Shown one piece after another: positions 25,626-34,649 of a stretch of 64,000 nucleotides of DNA. Every line of letters starts with the position of its first letter. Position 1 is the first letter of the stretch. Origin of the DNA: CAZHNW01 sp942491575 (lineage in GTDB: Bacteria; Spirochaetota; UBA4802; UBA5550); contig CALOBT010000025.1 of the NCBI GenBank assembly GCA_942491575.1, positions 1,984,001-2,048,000 on the forward strand, given 5' to 3'. A program made the position numbers and the translations under genes. The notes under the pieces were generated by a model. The model saw nothing but the letters and a program-made list of their open reading frames with translations. It was not told where the DNA came from and ran no database searches.

Positions 25626-27176
25626 ATGGCCCAGAGGAGAATACCATTGAAACGAGTAAGAGAAGCCCTGAGGCTTCATCTGGAATGCGGATTAAGCCTC
25701 AGAAAAACAGCCCAGGCTCTGTCAATATCAAGACCAGTGCTAACTGAATATTTAGAGCAATGTCAAACTCTCAATATTACCTATAAAAAAGCCCAGACGA
25801 TGTCGGATGAAGAACTTACTGCCTGTTTTTCAGAAGGAAAGACAGAAGATCCTCGACTGGAATTTTTACTTAACAAATTTCCTGATTACGCGAAGGAACT
25901 GAGTAGAGTTGGAGTCACCCGTCAGCTGCTATGGGAAGAGTATAAAGCAGAGAATCCTGCAGGATACGGATATTCGCAGTTCTGTTATCACTTTCAACAG
26001 TGGAACAATAATCAGGAACTATACATGCGGATTGAACACAAGGCTGGAGACAAGCTTTATGTGGATTATGCTGGGAAGAAAATGGATATCATCGATCCTA
26101 AAACAGGAGAAATTAGAACAGCTGAAATATTCGTAGCGGCGTTGGGGGCCAGCAAATTGATTTATGCTGAAGCGGTATGGACGCAGCAAAAGCATGATTT
26201 CATATTAGCACAGGTCAATACGCTGAAGTACATTGGTGGTGTACCACGAGCGATTGTCCCGGATTGTCTCAAGTCCGCAGTAACCAAAGCCCACCGGTAT
26301 GAACCGGACATCAATCCTGAATACCAGGACTTTGCCAGTCATTACGGAACAACTATACTTGCGGCCCGCCCCTATAAGCCAAAAGATAAGTCCGTGGTTG
26401 AAGGGGCTGTTCGCATTATTTATCAGAGGATATGTGCTCCTCTAAGGGACCACACCTTTCACAGTCTTGAGGAAGTTAACAAGGCAATATGGGAACAACT
26501 TGAAATGTTAAACAATCGTCCTCTTCAGATCTATGGAGTCAGCAGGTGGGAGCTATTCCGTGAGACGGATATGGAGGCTCTAATACACCTTCCTGTAGAG
26601 GATTATACAATTCGCCACTTTGCCAGATGCAAAGTGCAGTTCAATTATCATGTTTACCTCAAAGAAGATCAACATTACTATAGCATCCCCTATCAACACC
26701 GTGGCAAACATGTCGAAATACGGTATACCGCCACAATTGTTGAAATATACCTGAATAATAGCCGTATAGCCGCCCATAAACGCAATTTCAGGAAGTTTTC
26801 ATACTCAACCATTAAGGATCATATGCCTCCCGGCCATAAGTTTATGGATGACTGGAGTGCCGAGAAGTTCATAAGCTGGGCGCAGAAAGTTGGAGTACAT
26901 ACAACTGAAGTCATAGAGCACATCCTATACAGAAAGGAACATCCTGAGCAGGGCTATAAGACTTGCCTGGGCATACTTAATCTTTCCAAAGAGTATGGAA
27001 AGGATCGTCTTGAGAATGCCAGCAAACGGGCGTTATACCTTGATTCGTTATCACTGAAGGTGATTAAGAATATATTAAGCAACGGTCTGGAGGAAGTGAA
27101 AGATGACAATGTGTCAGACAGTCCACCTGACACACCTTATCATGAAAACATTCGCGGTTCCAGATACTATCATTAG
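25626..27176 (+). CDS. istA: IS21-family transposase IstA
   Basis: A 516-aa DDE transposase with an N-terminal HTH (LRLHLECGLSLRKTAQALSI, residues about 12-31). The catalytic acids are in LYVDYAGKKMDI, IVPDCLKSAV and KSVVEGAVRI. I chose the ATG at 25626 with GGAGAGG upstream. It pairs with istB 8 bp downstream and catalyses cut-and-paste or circle-based transposition. Confidence 0.93.
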   Translation: MAQRRIPLKRVREALRLHLECGLSLRKTAQALSISRPVLTEYLEQCQTLNITYKKAQTMSDEELTACFSEGKTEDPRLEFLLNKFPDYAKELSRVGVTRQLLWEEYKAENPAGYGYSQFCYHFQQWNNNQELYMRIEHKAGDKLYVDYAGKKMDIIDPKTGEIRTAEIFVAALGASKLIYAEAVWTQQKHDFILAQVNTLKYIGGVPRAIVPDCLKSAVTKAHRYEPDINPEYQDFASHYGTTILAARPYKPKDKSVVEGAVRIIYQRICAPLRDHTFHSLEEVNKAIWEQLEMLNNRPLQIYGVSRWELFRETDMEALIHLPVEDYTIRHFARCKVQFNYHVYLKEDQHYYSIPYQHRGKHVEIRYTATIVEIYLNNSRIAAHKRNFRKFSYSTIKDHMPPGHKFMDDWSAEKFISWAQKVGVHTTEVIEHILYRKEHPEQGYKTCLGILNLSKEYGKDRLENASKRALYLDSLSLKVIKNILSNGLEEVKDDNVSDSPPDTPYHENIRGSRYYH

Positions 27177-27184
27177 GAGAATTT

Positions 27185-27946
27185 ATGAACACAACAGAGA
27201 CTATGACAAAGATGAAAGACTTGAAACTCAATGGCATGCATCGCATGTTCGAAGAATTGAGGTCAAACAGAATGGCGGATTCATTAAGCCACGAAGAGCT
27301 CATCGGTCACCTCATTGATGCTGAATGGGAAGACCAATACAATCGAAAAATATCACGTTTAATAGCCGGTGCCGGATTCAGGTACCAGGCTGCGATTGAA
27401 GAAGTTGAATGTTCGAAAAGCAGGAACATAGAGAGGAACACAGTCGTTGCTCTTAGCAGGTGTGATTGGATTAAAAAGGGCGAGAACATCCTGGTCACCG
27501 GAGCTACAGGCACTGGCAAAAGTTTTCTTGCCTGTGCCATTGGGCACCATGCCTGTATGAACAGGTACAAGGTACGCTATCTCAATTGCATGAAACTGTT
27601 TTCTCACTTAAAATACGCTAAAGCGGATGGATCATATTTTAAGGAGATGAAAAAACTTCAAAAACAGGACCTCCTGGTTCTCGATGATTTTGGATTAAAG
27701 CCATTTGATGCAGAGAGCAGACTCATTCTCCTTGAACTGATGGAAGACCGATATGGGAGCAAATCGACTATCATAGCATCACAGATACCGGTAGCTGTAT
27801 GGCATGATATTATTGGTGATAAGACAATTGCGGATGCAATTTGCGACCGATTCATTCACAATGCTGATAAAATTGAACTCAAAGGAGGCTCGATGCGGAA
27901 GCTAAAAAAAAATAATTCTGGACGAAACCTGCCACCTGAAAAATAA
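27185..27946 (+). CDS. istB: IS21-family helper ATPase IstB
   Basis: A 253-aa AAA+ protein with Walker A GATGTGKS at residues 106-113 and Walker B LLVLDDFGL near 158-166. IstB assembles on target DNA and delivers it to IstA. The ribosome site TAGGAG precedes the start. Family length is normal. Confidence 0.93.
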   Translation: MNTTETMTKMKDLKLNGMHRMFEELRSNRMADSLSHEELIGHLIDAEWEDQYNRKISRLIAGAGFRYQAAIEEVECSKSRNIERNTVVALSRCDWIKKGENILVTGATGTGKSFLACAIGHHACMNRYKVRYLNCMKLFSHLKYAKADGSYFKEMKKLQKQDLLVLDDFGLKPFDAESRLILLELMEDRYGSKSTIIASQIPVAVWHDIIGDKTIADAICDRFIHNADKIELKGGSMRKLKKNNSGRNLPPEK

Positions 27947-28166
27947 CAGATTTACATGCTGAGAAGTTTTTGAAAGTGGTAAACTTTGCTCCGGAACAGG
28001 TGGCAGGTTTCACCGGAATATGCACCAGTGAGCCGATCAACATAACCATCTCAAAAATCTATAAAAATATAAGGTCACACCTCGGACTGTTGTTAGACCT
28101 CAACAATAGACTTGAAAAGGTTGAGAACTATATCAGAAGACAAACCGGCATGGGTGTATAGAAGTA

Positions 28167-28754
28167 ATGAAGATAATAATATTCGATACAGAAACAACAG
28201 GGCTTCAGCCAGGACAAATCTGCCAGCTCTCCTACCTCATATCAGATGAAAACACAATAGAGGGGAAGAACTTCTTCTTCTCAGTGGATTACATTGAGCC
28301 GGGAGCAGAAGCAGCCCACGGATTCAGTCTTGATAAGCTGAAGGAACTTTCAGGTGGTCATACCTTCTCAAATCACGCCGATGAAGTGATGGCTGATTTC
28401 TCATCTGCTGATTTAGTTGTTGCCCACAACATTGATTTTGACAAAAAGTTCCTGGAAGTGGAGTTCGCCAGATTGGGGAAGGAAATACAGCTGATTAACA
28501 CATTCTGCACCATGAAACACTTCACCCCTATCTGCCAGATATATCACCATTACTTCGGCTTCAAGTATCCAACGCTTGAGGAGCTGTTAAAGTTTTTGAG
28601 TGTGGAACAATCAGATGTCCTTCAAATGCTGAAGGATGTTTTCAATGAAGATGACATTGGTTTTCATGATGCAAGATTTGATATTGCAGGAACATTCATA
28701 GCTTTCGTTGAAGGAATGGACGCTGGATTCATCAGAATAGATCCTCTGGCTTAA
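28167..28754 (+). CDS. DnaQ-like 3'-5' exonuclease (DEDDh)
   Basis: This 195-aa protein has exonuclease motif I IFDTETTG (Asp7, Glu9), motif II VAHNIDFDKKFL near residue 91-102, and motif III with HDARFDIAGT near 172-181, giving the full DEDDh acid set. It could act in proofreading, repair or RNA processing for the element. It starts 5 bp after the IS21-disrupted 63-aa gene and its 3' end overlaps the convergent recombinase gene by 23 bp. Confidence 0.85.
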   Translation: MKIIIFDTETTGLQPGQICQLSYLISDENTIEGKNFFFSVDYIEPGAEAAHGFSLDKLKELSGGHTFSNHADEVMADFSSADLVVAHNIDFDKKFLEVEFARLGKEIQLINTFCTMKHFTPICQIYHHYFGFKYPTLEELLKFLSVEQSDVLQMLKDVFNEDDIGFHDARFDIAGTFIAFVEGMDAGFIRIDPLA

Positions 28755-29544
28755 GCTCATCATGGATGTACATATCAGCTGTAATTGATGTGGAGCTGTG
28801 ACCTACATATTGAGATACTGCTTTAAGTGACTTCTTCTTTTCTAGAAGCACTGTTGTACAAAAGCTATGCCGGAAAGTGTGAGGAGATATCTCTCGGTTC
28901 AGCAGCTCCCTGCCTGCTATTTTGACCTCTCTCCAGATGTAGTGCCGAGTGTACCGATTCTTTCTGGTAGTTTCAAAGAGATACACTTCTCCTCTGAACA
29001 CTTCCTTGATCTCAGCAAAGAGACCTAGAGGAAGGAACACACGCCTCTGTTTACTCCCCTTGCCTACTATATCAATGAAGACTGCTATCTCTTCCACTCT
29101 GCAGTCTTCCAGTTTGATGGTACAGAGTTCAGAAACCCTCATGCCTGAAATTGCCAGAGTCTTCACAATGAGAGATACTTTTGGATTCAGATTGCTCACC
29201 AGATGTTCTACTTCCTCTTCCGATAATATCTTCTCTGAATATATCTTCCTATCTATCTTCCCTGTCTTGATATCCTTGAAGGCCATGTCGATGGTTGTAA
29301 TGAGCAGCATGTCCCTTCCGCTTCTTCCCAAGCTGCTCACAATGGCCTTTTTCAGAGCTGACTTGATACATCCGAGAGAGGATTGCTTGTAGTAGACCTT
29401 GCAGTGCTCCATGTACTCTTGAACCAGCTCGAAGGTTACTGGTCTGCCGCTTAAGTAATAATTGAAGTCTCTGACAAAGGTATCGTAGACCCCGTTACCT
29501 GTCATATTGAGTCTGGTTGGTGTTGTTGTAATTATCTCATTCAT
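28732..29544 (-). CDS. tyrosine recombinase / phage-type integrase
   Basis: A 270-aa recombinase with a core-binding N-terminus and the catalytic set Arg in GMRVSELC (about residue 135), HTFRHS (about 221-226), VGHSS (about 247) and a Tyr in ADMYIH (about 257). The size fits XerC/XerD-like or short integron-type integrases. With the serine recombinase at 9122 the element carries two unrelated recombinases. This one may resolve dimers or may belong to a second element. A cluster of TTAAGTG-type repeats lies directly upstream (29568-29652). Confidence 0.88.
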   Translation of the reverse strand: MNEIITTTPTRLNMTGNGVYDTFVRDFNYYLSGRPVTFELVQEYMEHCKVYYKQSSLGCIKSALKKAIVSSLGRSGRDMLLITTIDMAFKDIKTGKIDRKIYSEKILSEEEVEHLVSNLNPKVSLIVKTLAISGMRVSELCTIKLEDCRVEEIAVFIDIVGKGSKQRRVFLPLGLFAEIKEVFRGEVYLFETTRKNRYTRHYIWREVKIAGRELLNREISPHTFRHSFCTTVLLEKKKSLKAVSQYVGHSSTSITADMYIHDELKPEDLF

Positions 29545-29567
29545 AATTACAATATATTCTAACTGCT

Positions 29568-29652
29568 GTTAAGTGTACCCTATTATTTTGGCACTTTAGT
29601 AAATTTAAGTGCACTTATACACTCCCAAAACTCCTATTTTTCTCCACTTAAC
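29568..29652. repeat. TTAAGTG-type repeat cluster upstream of the tyrosine recombinase
   Basis: GTTAAGTGTAC (29568-29578), GCACTTTAG (29591-29599), the perfect palindrome TAAGTGCACTTA (29606-29617) and CCACTTAAC (29644-29652) share one core in both orientations. It may be an att or resolution site of the recombinase, or an operator between the divergent genes. Confidence 0.5.
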
Positions 29653-29700
29653 GGTAAAAATGATGTACAAATTCACACAACTCTATATTGTTGTCAAATA

Positions 29701-30069
29701 GTGAATACTGAAAACAAAGATAAGCACATGTTCAAAGACAATACAGAAAACTTACCTCAGATGATTGATATCTCTCCCCTGGCACTCAAATTGAATATTA
29801 CCACGCCCGTATTCATCAGCCAAAAGCTCCATGACAGCTATATTGCTCAGGCAAGGTATCCACATGAAAAAATACTCACAGGCATGCTGAAGGTTCTATT
29901 CGATTCATCATTCTCTGAGGACTCTGAAGGCAAGGTGTTCTCTTACTTAATAGATGACAATGAAGTTCAGTTGAAAGCAGAGTGGAACCTACACTACGCC
30001 ATGCCCCTCCTTGCAATTACCCTCCCCCATGAGATCATTGAAAAGTTTCAGCTAACTCCTAAAAATTAG
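29701..30069 (+). CDS. hypothetical 122-aa protein
   Basis: Soluble protein with an ISPLALKLNITTPVFIS segment near residue 24-40 and a long mixed C-terminus. The GTG start at 29701 has no ribosome site; an ATG at 29728 is an alternative. I do not recognise the family. The product is encoded divergently from the tyrosine recombinase and next to its repeat cluster, so a regulatory role is possible but unproven. Confidence 0.5.
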   Translation: MNTENKDKHMFKDNTENLPQMIDISPLALKLNITTPVFISQKLHDSYIAQARYPHEKILTGMLKVLFDSSFSEDSEGKVFSYLIDDNEVQLKAEWNLHYAMPLLAITLPHEIIEKFQLTPKN

Positions 30070-30132
30070 CTTGACCACTACTGCAATAAGACTGATTCTC
30101 ATTTAATCAAAATCAATGGACTGATACCTCTT

Positions 30133-30276
30133 ATGACTACAGAATCAACTGTCACACTGAACAAAGACCAGAAAATGATACTGATAAACGCCATCAACCT
30201 CTACCTTGAAAAGGCAGAGTTATCCCCTGAAGAAATGAGTGAACTTCGAGAGTTGAAGAAAAAACTTGTCGATTGA
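30133..30276 (+). CDS. hypothetical 47-aa protein
   Basis: A short acidic helical product (MILINAINLYLEKAEL, then EEMSELRELKKKL). The frame is open from the ATG at 30133 to a TGA that abuts the stop of the convergent 113-aa gene. No ribosome site is strong. It is kept as a plausible small gene only. Confidence 0.35.
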   Translation: MTTESTVTLNKDQKMILINAINLYLEKAELSPEEMSELRELKKKLVD

Positions 30277-30618
30277 TTAAAGGTTATACAATCTTGCTAT
30301 AGCTGACCCTTCATTCCAGCCATTCTCTTTGGCCTTTAGAAACAACTTCATTAACTGGACTGCTGTTACTTCAATAGTAGGAGCTTTAATTGTAGGTGTC
30401 AACACATCCATCTCATGCCATATGTGGTCAACATCCATATCCACTTCTCCGAATCTTGTTTGCAATTCCTCAAGGCCAACATCAAATGGAATGAAGAATT
30501 CACCTTCGGATAGACAATCAGATATATCATCAATGGTGATGGTCCCTTCTACAACGATTTCCTTCAATTGCTTGTAATTGGATGCATCACGATATAGGTA
30601 TATAATTCTTGTATTCAA
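30277..30618 (-). CDS. hypothetical 113-aa protein
   Basis: Translation starts at a TTG at 30618 behind a good AGGAGG ribosome site. The acidic soluble product includes DDISDCLSEGEFFIPFDVGL and FGEVDMDVDHIWHEMDVLT. It is converging with the 47-aa gene. I recognise no family; proteins of this style occur in integrative elements. Confidence 0.55.
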   Translation of the reverse strand: MNTRIIYLYRDASNYKQLKEIVVEGTITIDDISDCLSEGEFFIPFDVGLEELQTRFGEVDMDVDHIWHEMDVLTPTIKAPTIEVTAVQLMKLFLKAKENGWNEGSAIARLYNL

Positions 30619-30656
30619 GGTTCCTCCTATTAAAATTACTCAATTGATATTCTATA

Positions 30657-30686
30657 AAAAAAGCCAGCCTCATCGGCTGACTTTTA
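30657..30686 (-). terminator. intrinsic terminator on the minus strand
   Basis: On the minus strand AAAAGTCAGCC, a short loop and GGCTGGC are followed by a run of seven T. It lies 3' of the truncated minus-strand gene at 30715-30856, which supports that remnant being a true gene end. Confidence 0.65.
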
Positions 30687-30714
30687 TATTCCTGACAAAC
30701 TCTCTTTGTAAATT

Positions 30715-30856
30715 TTAAAGGCGCTTAAGAAGTTGCATGCAAACACTGTATCTTTTGGCATACATATAACCCTCTGTTCCGCAAGCAATTGTCAATGCCC
30801 CATGTTCCCTATCAATTTTATAAATTTGACATCCTTTTTGAATCAGACTTGAAGGT
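30715..30856 (-). pseudogene. 3' remnant of a gene cut by IS3 copy 1
   Basis: About 47 codons of a minus-strand frame remain before the IS3 end at 30857. The C-terminus reads IYKIDREHGALTIACGTEG and later SVCMQLLKRL. A terminator follows it. No matching 5' part lies on the other side of the IS at 35201, and the IS has no target duplication, so the rest was probably lost by deletion or rearrangement. The product is unknown. Confidence 0.45.
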
Positions 30857-30914
30857 TGGTCTGCACCCCTAAAACTGTAATGACAAAAAACATAGGTTTT
30901 AGGAGAATAACCAC

Positions 30915-31247
30915 ATGATAACAAGAAAAAGATACGACCAAGAATTTAAGCGAAAAATAGCTCATGAGTTAATCATGGGCATTGCATCTGCAGCCGAAAT
31001 CTCTAAACGAGAAGGGATTACGTCGACTACAATTTACAAATGGAGAGATCTGTATACAGCAGATGATTTTGATACAGATGAACAAGAGATAGCAGAGCTT
31101 AAAAAACGCATTAAAGACCTTGAAGGAACAGTAAGCGATTTAGCGCTTGAAAATCATATTTTAAAAAAAACGGAAAAAATTCTAAAACAATTGAAGAAAA
31201 AAGAAAAATTATCAGGGAGCATCTCGCCAAAGAATTTGGAGTCGTAA
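30915..31247 (+). CDS. IS3-family transposase OrfA, copy 1
   Basis: A 110-aa protein with an HTH (AHELIMGIASAAEISKREGI) and a C-terminal leucine zipper (LEGTVSDLALENHILKKTEKIL). An AAAAAAG run at 31197-31203 is the likely -1 frameshift site for production of the OrfAB transposase, since the -1 frame continues into orfB. Confidence 0.88.
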   Translation: MITRKRYDQEFKRKIAHELIMGIASAAEISKREGITSTTIYKWRDLYTADDFDTDEQEIAELKKRIKDLEGTVSDLALENHILKKTEKILKQLKKKEKLSGSISPKNLES

Positions 31248-31917
31248 AAAGTTGCAAAGCTATGGGTTTAAGTATATCAACCTATTATTATCAAAATGTT
31301 GAGCAAGATTCAGAAGATATGATGATAGTGAAAGAAATTGAAGAGTATATCGAACTGATACCAGAATCCGGTTACAGGCCGATAACAGTACATTTAAACA
31401 AGAATAAACTTATAAATCATAAAAAAGTTAATCGTATTATGCGGGAAAATAATCTTTTGTGCAGAAAAAAGAGAAGATATCAGTCTAAAACAACAGATTC
31501 AAGACATCCTTACAGAAAGTATAAAAACATTGCAAAGGATTTTGAAACAACGGATATTAACCAGATAATTGTTGGGGATGTAACAGCTTATGATATCAAA
31601 GGTAAAGATCATTTTCTTGCAACTCTGATGGACAGGCATAACAGACAAGTTATTGGCAAAGCAGTATCAGATAAAAACAATACAGAACTTGTATTAGCTG
31701 CTCTCGATGATGCGGTACGAACAAGAGGCAATCTTAAAGGCTGCATTCATCATACGGATTCTGATGTGAGATATTGTTCTACTGATTATATCAAGAGGCT
31801 TAATTGTTAATTACCCCGCTCCTGCCACAGAACAACCAACATATAACCACATAGCCACTGAAGATCAATTCTTTTTATACACCGTTAATTTGGTAATCCA
31901 TTTCCCGATAATGAACT

Positions 31918-32469
31918 ATGAGTACCCCTGTCTTCATAGTTCATTCAGATCAGCTTGACCAGTCACTAAACCTGAAGCTCCAGCAGTGCAAACACTGCGG
32001 CAAAGTCGGCATGCTCATTTTTCACGGTTATACCTACGGACAATCCGATTACAAAAAGTCTATCACCAAAGGGAGAAGAGTCTTCTGTTCAAACAGAAAC
32101 AGGAGAAGCGGTTGTGGCCGAACACTTTACCTGCTCTTTTATAATTTCATCAGAGGGGGATTTATTTCAGCTGAACTCTTCTGGCAGTTTCTTAATGCCA
32201 TTCTTACTGAACTCTCTATCAACAAATCCTATGAAACAATCGATCCTTCCTGCCCGTTATCGATTTCAACATTCTACAGGCTCTGGCAAAGATTCAAGTT
32301 TTCAACCCCACAGATTCGCACCTTCCTTGCCGACAATTATCCTCATGTCCCACTATCGGAGAATTGCCCTCACAGAGAAACTATTCTCCACCTGTCAGTT
32401 GTCTTTAAAAATACTGCCTGCAATCCCATCGCTGAGTATCAACTGGCATCTCAGAAATCATTCATTTAG
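31918..32469 (+). CDS. zinc-ribbon transposon protein, copy 1
   Basis: A 183-aa protein with two Cys pairs, CKHCGK at residue about 24 and CSNRNRRSGCG at about 56, followed by a helical region and an HTH-like segment (LSISTFYRLWQRFK). It ends with YQLASQKSFI. It is the first gene of the 3.1-kb transposon, identical in both copies. It is probably an accessory DNA-binding protein of transposition. Confidence 0.7.
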   Translation: MSTPVFIVHSDQLDQSLNLKLQQCKHCGKVGMLIFHGYTYGQSDYKKSITKGRRVFCSNRNRRSGCGRTLYLLFYNFIRGGFISAELFWQFLNAILTELSINKSYETIDPSCPLSISTFYRLWQRFKFSTPQIRTFLADNYPHVPLSENCPHRETILHLSVVFKNTACNPIAEYQLASQKSFI

Positions 32470-32624
32470 CCCTTAGCGAACAGATTCCAGCTCCCTTTTT
32501 TGCTTTCATCCCATCAGACTTTTCTATAGCCATTTACCCTCTTTTCAACGGCAACAGGATCTGCCCGTGACAGCCGATTCAGCCTCTCCTATACTCATCC
32601 ACATTTATACATGGAGGTATCAAT

Positions 32625-33841
32625 ATGAAACAGCCGTCATCCTATCTTAAGATGAGAGTCCTGGGAGCCATTGAATCTGCCCCGGGGAAAACACAGCAGG
32701 AACGAGTAGAGAATGTTGCCCAAATGGTATTCATTGATGAATACGGAGAAAAAGGCAATTTACCTGGCGGACCATATACACATGGTATTACCGCTACAAA
32801 AATCATGGTGTCACCGCCTTGAGTCCAAAGGCCCGCAGGGATAAAGGGTCTACACGAAAAGTCTCACCCGAAGAACTCTTAGAGGTTATTAACAAAGTCA
32901 AGAGCCACTTCAGAAAAGGTCACTATAACAAAATGGCCCTCTACCGAAAGGCTATTGAACTGGGCCTTTTAAGGAGAGATGAAATGGCCCAGACCACCTT
33001 TTACCGGTTTATTCGGGAGTATGAGCTCATGGAAGAGGATTCTCTAAGGCCAGAACGTCTTGCCTTTGCCATGCAATATGCCAACCAACTCTGGCAGGGA
33101 GATACCATGTTTGGTCCCTATGTGAAGCACAAGGGCAGATCGTATCAGACCAAACTCATTGCCTTTATTGATGACGCCAGCAGGGTTATCTGCCATGGCG
33201 AATTCTTCCTTGATGAAAAAACCGAAACAGTCCTTGCTGCCCTCAGAAAGGCCTTTTACAAACGGGGCATTCCTGAACAGCTTTATGTAGACAATGGTTC
33301 TGCCTATACATCAAAGGAACTCACGCTTGTATGCGCCCGTATTGGCTGTATTCTGACCCATACGCCTGTGCGAGATGGTGCCGCCAAGGGAAAGATTGAA
33401 AGATTCTTCAGAACAGTCCGTATGAGCTTTTTATCAAGAGACCTTGACCTCTCTTCCCTTGAAAATTTAAACAAGGCATTTTTTGAATGGGTTGAAAACG
33501 AGTATAATCACAAACAACACGCTGTTCTGGGCATGAAGCCTATAGACCGCTATGGACTTGACTGTTCCCGTATCAGGTTTCTTCCAAACATCAATGCTAA
33601 TGATGAACTCTTCTTCAACGAAGATGACAGAATGGTCTCAAACGCAAACACCTTTTCATTTCGAAGAAAAACCTTTGAAGCTCCCCGGATGCTCAGTGGC
33701 AAGAAAATTCAAATTCGCTTTAACAAGAGCCAGCCGGACACCCCGGTCATTGTCTATTACAAGAATGAGCGTATGGGAGAAGCATGTCCCGTAGACCTCA
33801 TTGCCAATGGCATGGTAAAACGAAACAGGAGAGAGGTGTAA
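32625..33841 (+). CDS. DDE transposase with -1 frameshift, copy 1
   Basis: Two overlapping frames form one transposase. Frame 1 starts at 32625 (MKQPSSYLKMRVLGAIE). A shift to -1 within the GAGAAAAAGG run at about 32746-32755 continues as RQFTWRTIYTWYYRYKNHGV and runs into the 340-aa DDE frame that ends at 33841. The core has WQGDTMFGPYV, LYVDNGSAY and KGKIERFFRTV as the three acids. The shift is identical in copy 2, so it is either programmed or inherited. Confidence 0.8.
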
Positions 33842-33842
33842 C

Positions 33843-34649
33843 ATGATTAAATCATTTTTCGGTATTGACCGCAATCCCTTTTCTCTTGATTCGATTTCTC
33901 TTCTCTCTTTTCAGCAGGAGATTTCAGATATTCTGGGTGTTCATTCTCAACAGGGGGGCTTATGCCTTGTCATGGGTGAGCCCGGTACCGGCAAATCCAT
34001 CATAAAGGATTCTCTGGTAAGAAATGCCGACAAGCGGTCTGTTGTCGTTACTGTTGGCCGTACCCTTCACACCTATACCAATACGGTCAAAATACTCTGC
34101 CATGCCTTTAATGTTGATTATATCGGAGACAGTTTCAAGTGCGAAAAGCGTCTTATTGAAGAGGCCTATTCTTTGAATCGTCAGGGTAAAGTTATCATGA
34201 CCATCATTGATGATGCTCATCTTATGGAGATCGCCACCCTGAGAAGACTGCGACTCCTCTTTGATGATTTCCCCAAGAATCATAATCTCATTCTCGTCGG
34301 CCAGGTTGAGCTTTTGGCATCAATGTGCCTGAAGGTCAATGAGGATATCAAGAGCCGGGTAACCTACTCGGTCACAACGCCGAAAATCAACCCCGATGAC
34401 ATGGAGGCCTTCTTACTCGGCCAGTTTGATCAGGTTGGTCTCGGACACAACACATTCACTGAAGACGCTCTGGCCCTTGTTGTCCGCTCTTCCGACGGCA
34501 TCCTAAGAAAGGCACGCAACCTCTCTATTGCCTCTTTGCTCGAAGGCGTCAGAGCTGGGAAAAGAACAATAGATCTTGATGTGGTAAATCGTGTGCTCAT
34601 TCAGCCCCACTGGAGGGTTCAGAATGATCTGGAGGCTGCCATGCTGTAG
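33843..34649 (+). CDS. ExeA/TniB-type AAA ATPase of the transposon, copy 1
   Basis: A 268-aa ATPase with Walker A GEPGTGKS at residues 45-52, Walker B MTIIDDAH near 120 and a C-terminal lid. It starts 1 bp after the transposase stop. Such ATPases select target sites for DDE transposases, as in Tn7 TnsC, TniB or IstB. The length is normal. Confidence 0.85.
   Translation: MIKSFFGIDRNPFSLDSISLLSFQQEISDILGVHSQQGGLCLVMGEPGTGKSIIKDSLVRNADKRSVVVTVGRTLHTYTNTVKILCHAFNVDYIGDSFKCEKRLIEEAYSLNRQGKVIMTIIDDAHLMEIATLRRLRLLFDDFPKNHNLILVGQVELLASMCLKVNEDIKSRVTYSVTTPKINPDDMEAFLLGQFDQVGLGHNTFTEDALALVVRSSDGILRKARNLSIASLLEGVRAGKRTIDLDVVNRVLIQPHWRVQNDLEAAML

Larger units (their letters stand above)
25464..28022 (+). 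mobile_element. IS21-family insertion sequence, 2,559 bp, complete
   Basis: The ends are inverted: CATATTCCGG...AAACCTGCCA at the left and the matching complement ...CCGGAATATG at the right. Both are flanked by the 8-bp target duplication CACCAGTG (25456-25463 and 28023-28030). It carries istA and istB. Complete ends, an intact duplication and intact genes point to a recent insertion. Confidence 0.92.
25403..28161 (+). pseudogene. 63-aa gene interrupted by an IS21-family element
   Basis: The first 20 codons (MKTFDQYLEEIKND...) end at 25462. The frame resumes at 28030 and ends at the TAG at 28159. Removing the insertion and one 8-bp CACCAGTG copy restores a continuous 63-aa frame whose second half is helical (EPINITISKIYKNI, LEKVENYIRRQTG). 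The product is a small, possibly coiled-coil regulator of unknown function. It is preceded by a strong inverted repeat and lies 5 bp upstream of the exonuclease gene, so the IS probably also affects expression of that gene. Confidence 0.7.

Noticed and set aside
28000..31000. Search for a second copy of the tRNA-Trp 3' end as right attachment site
   Set aside because: None was found by eye, so the right border of the integrated element is left open.
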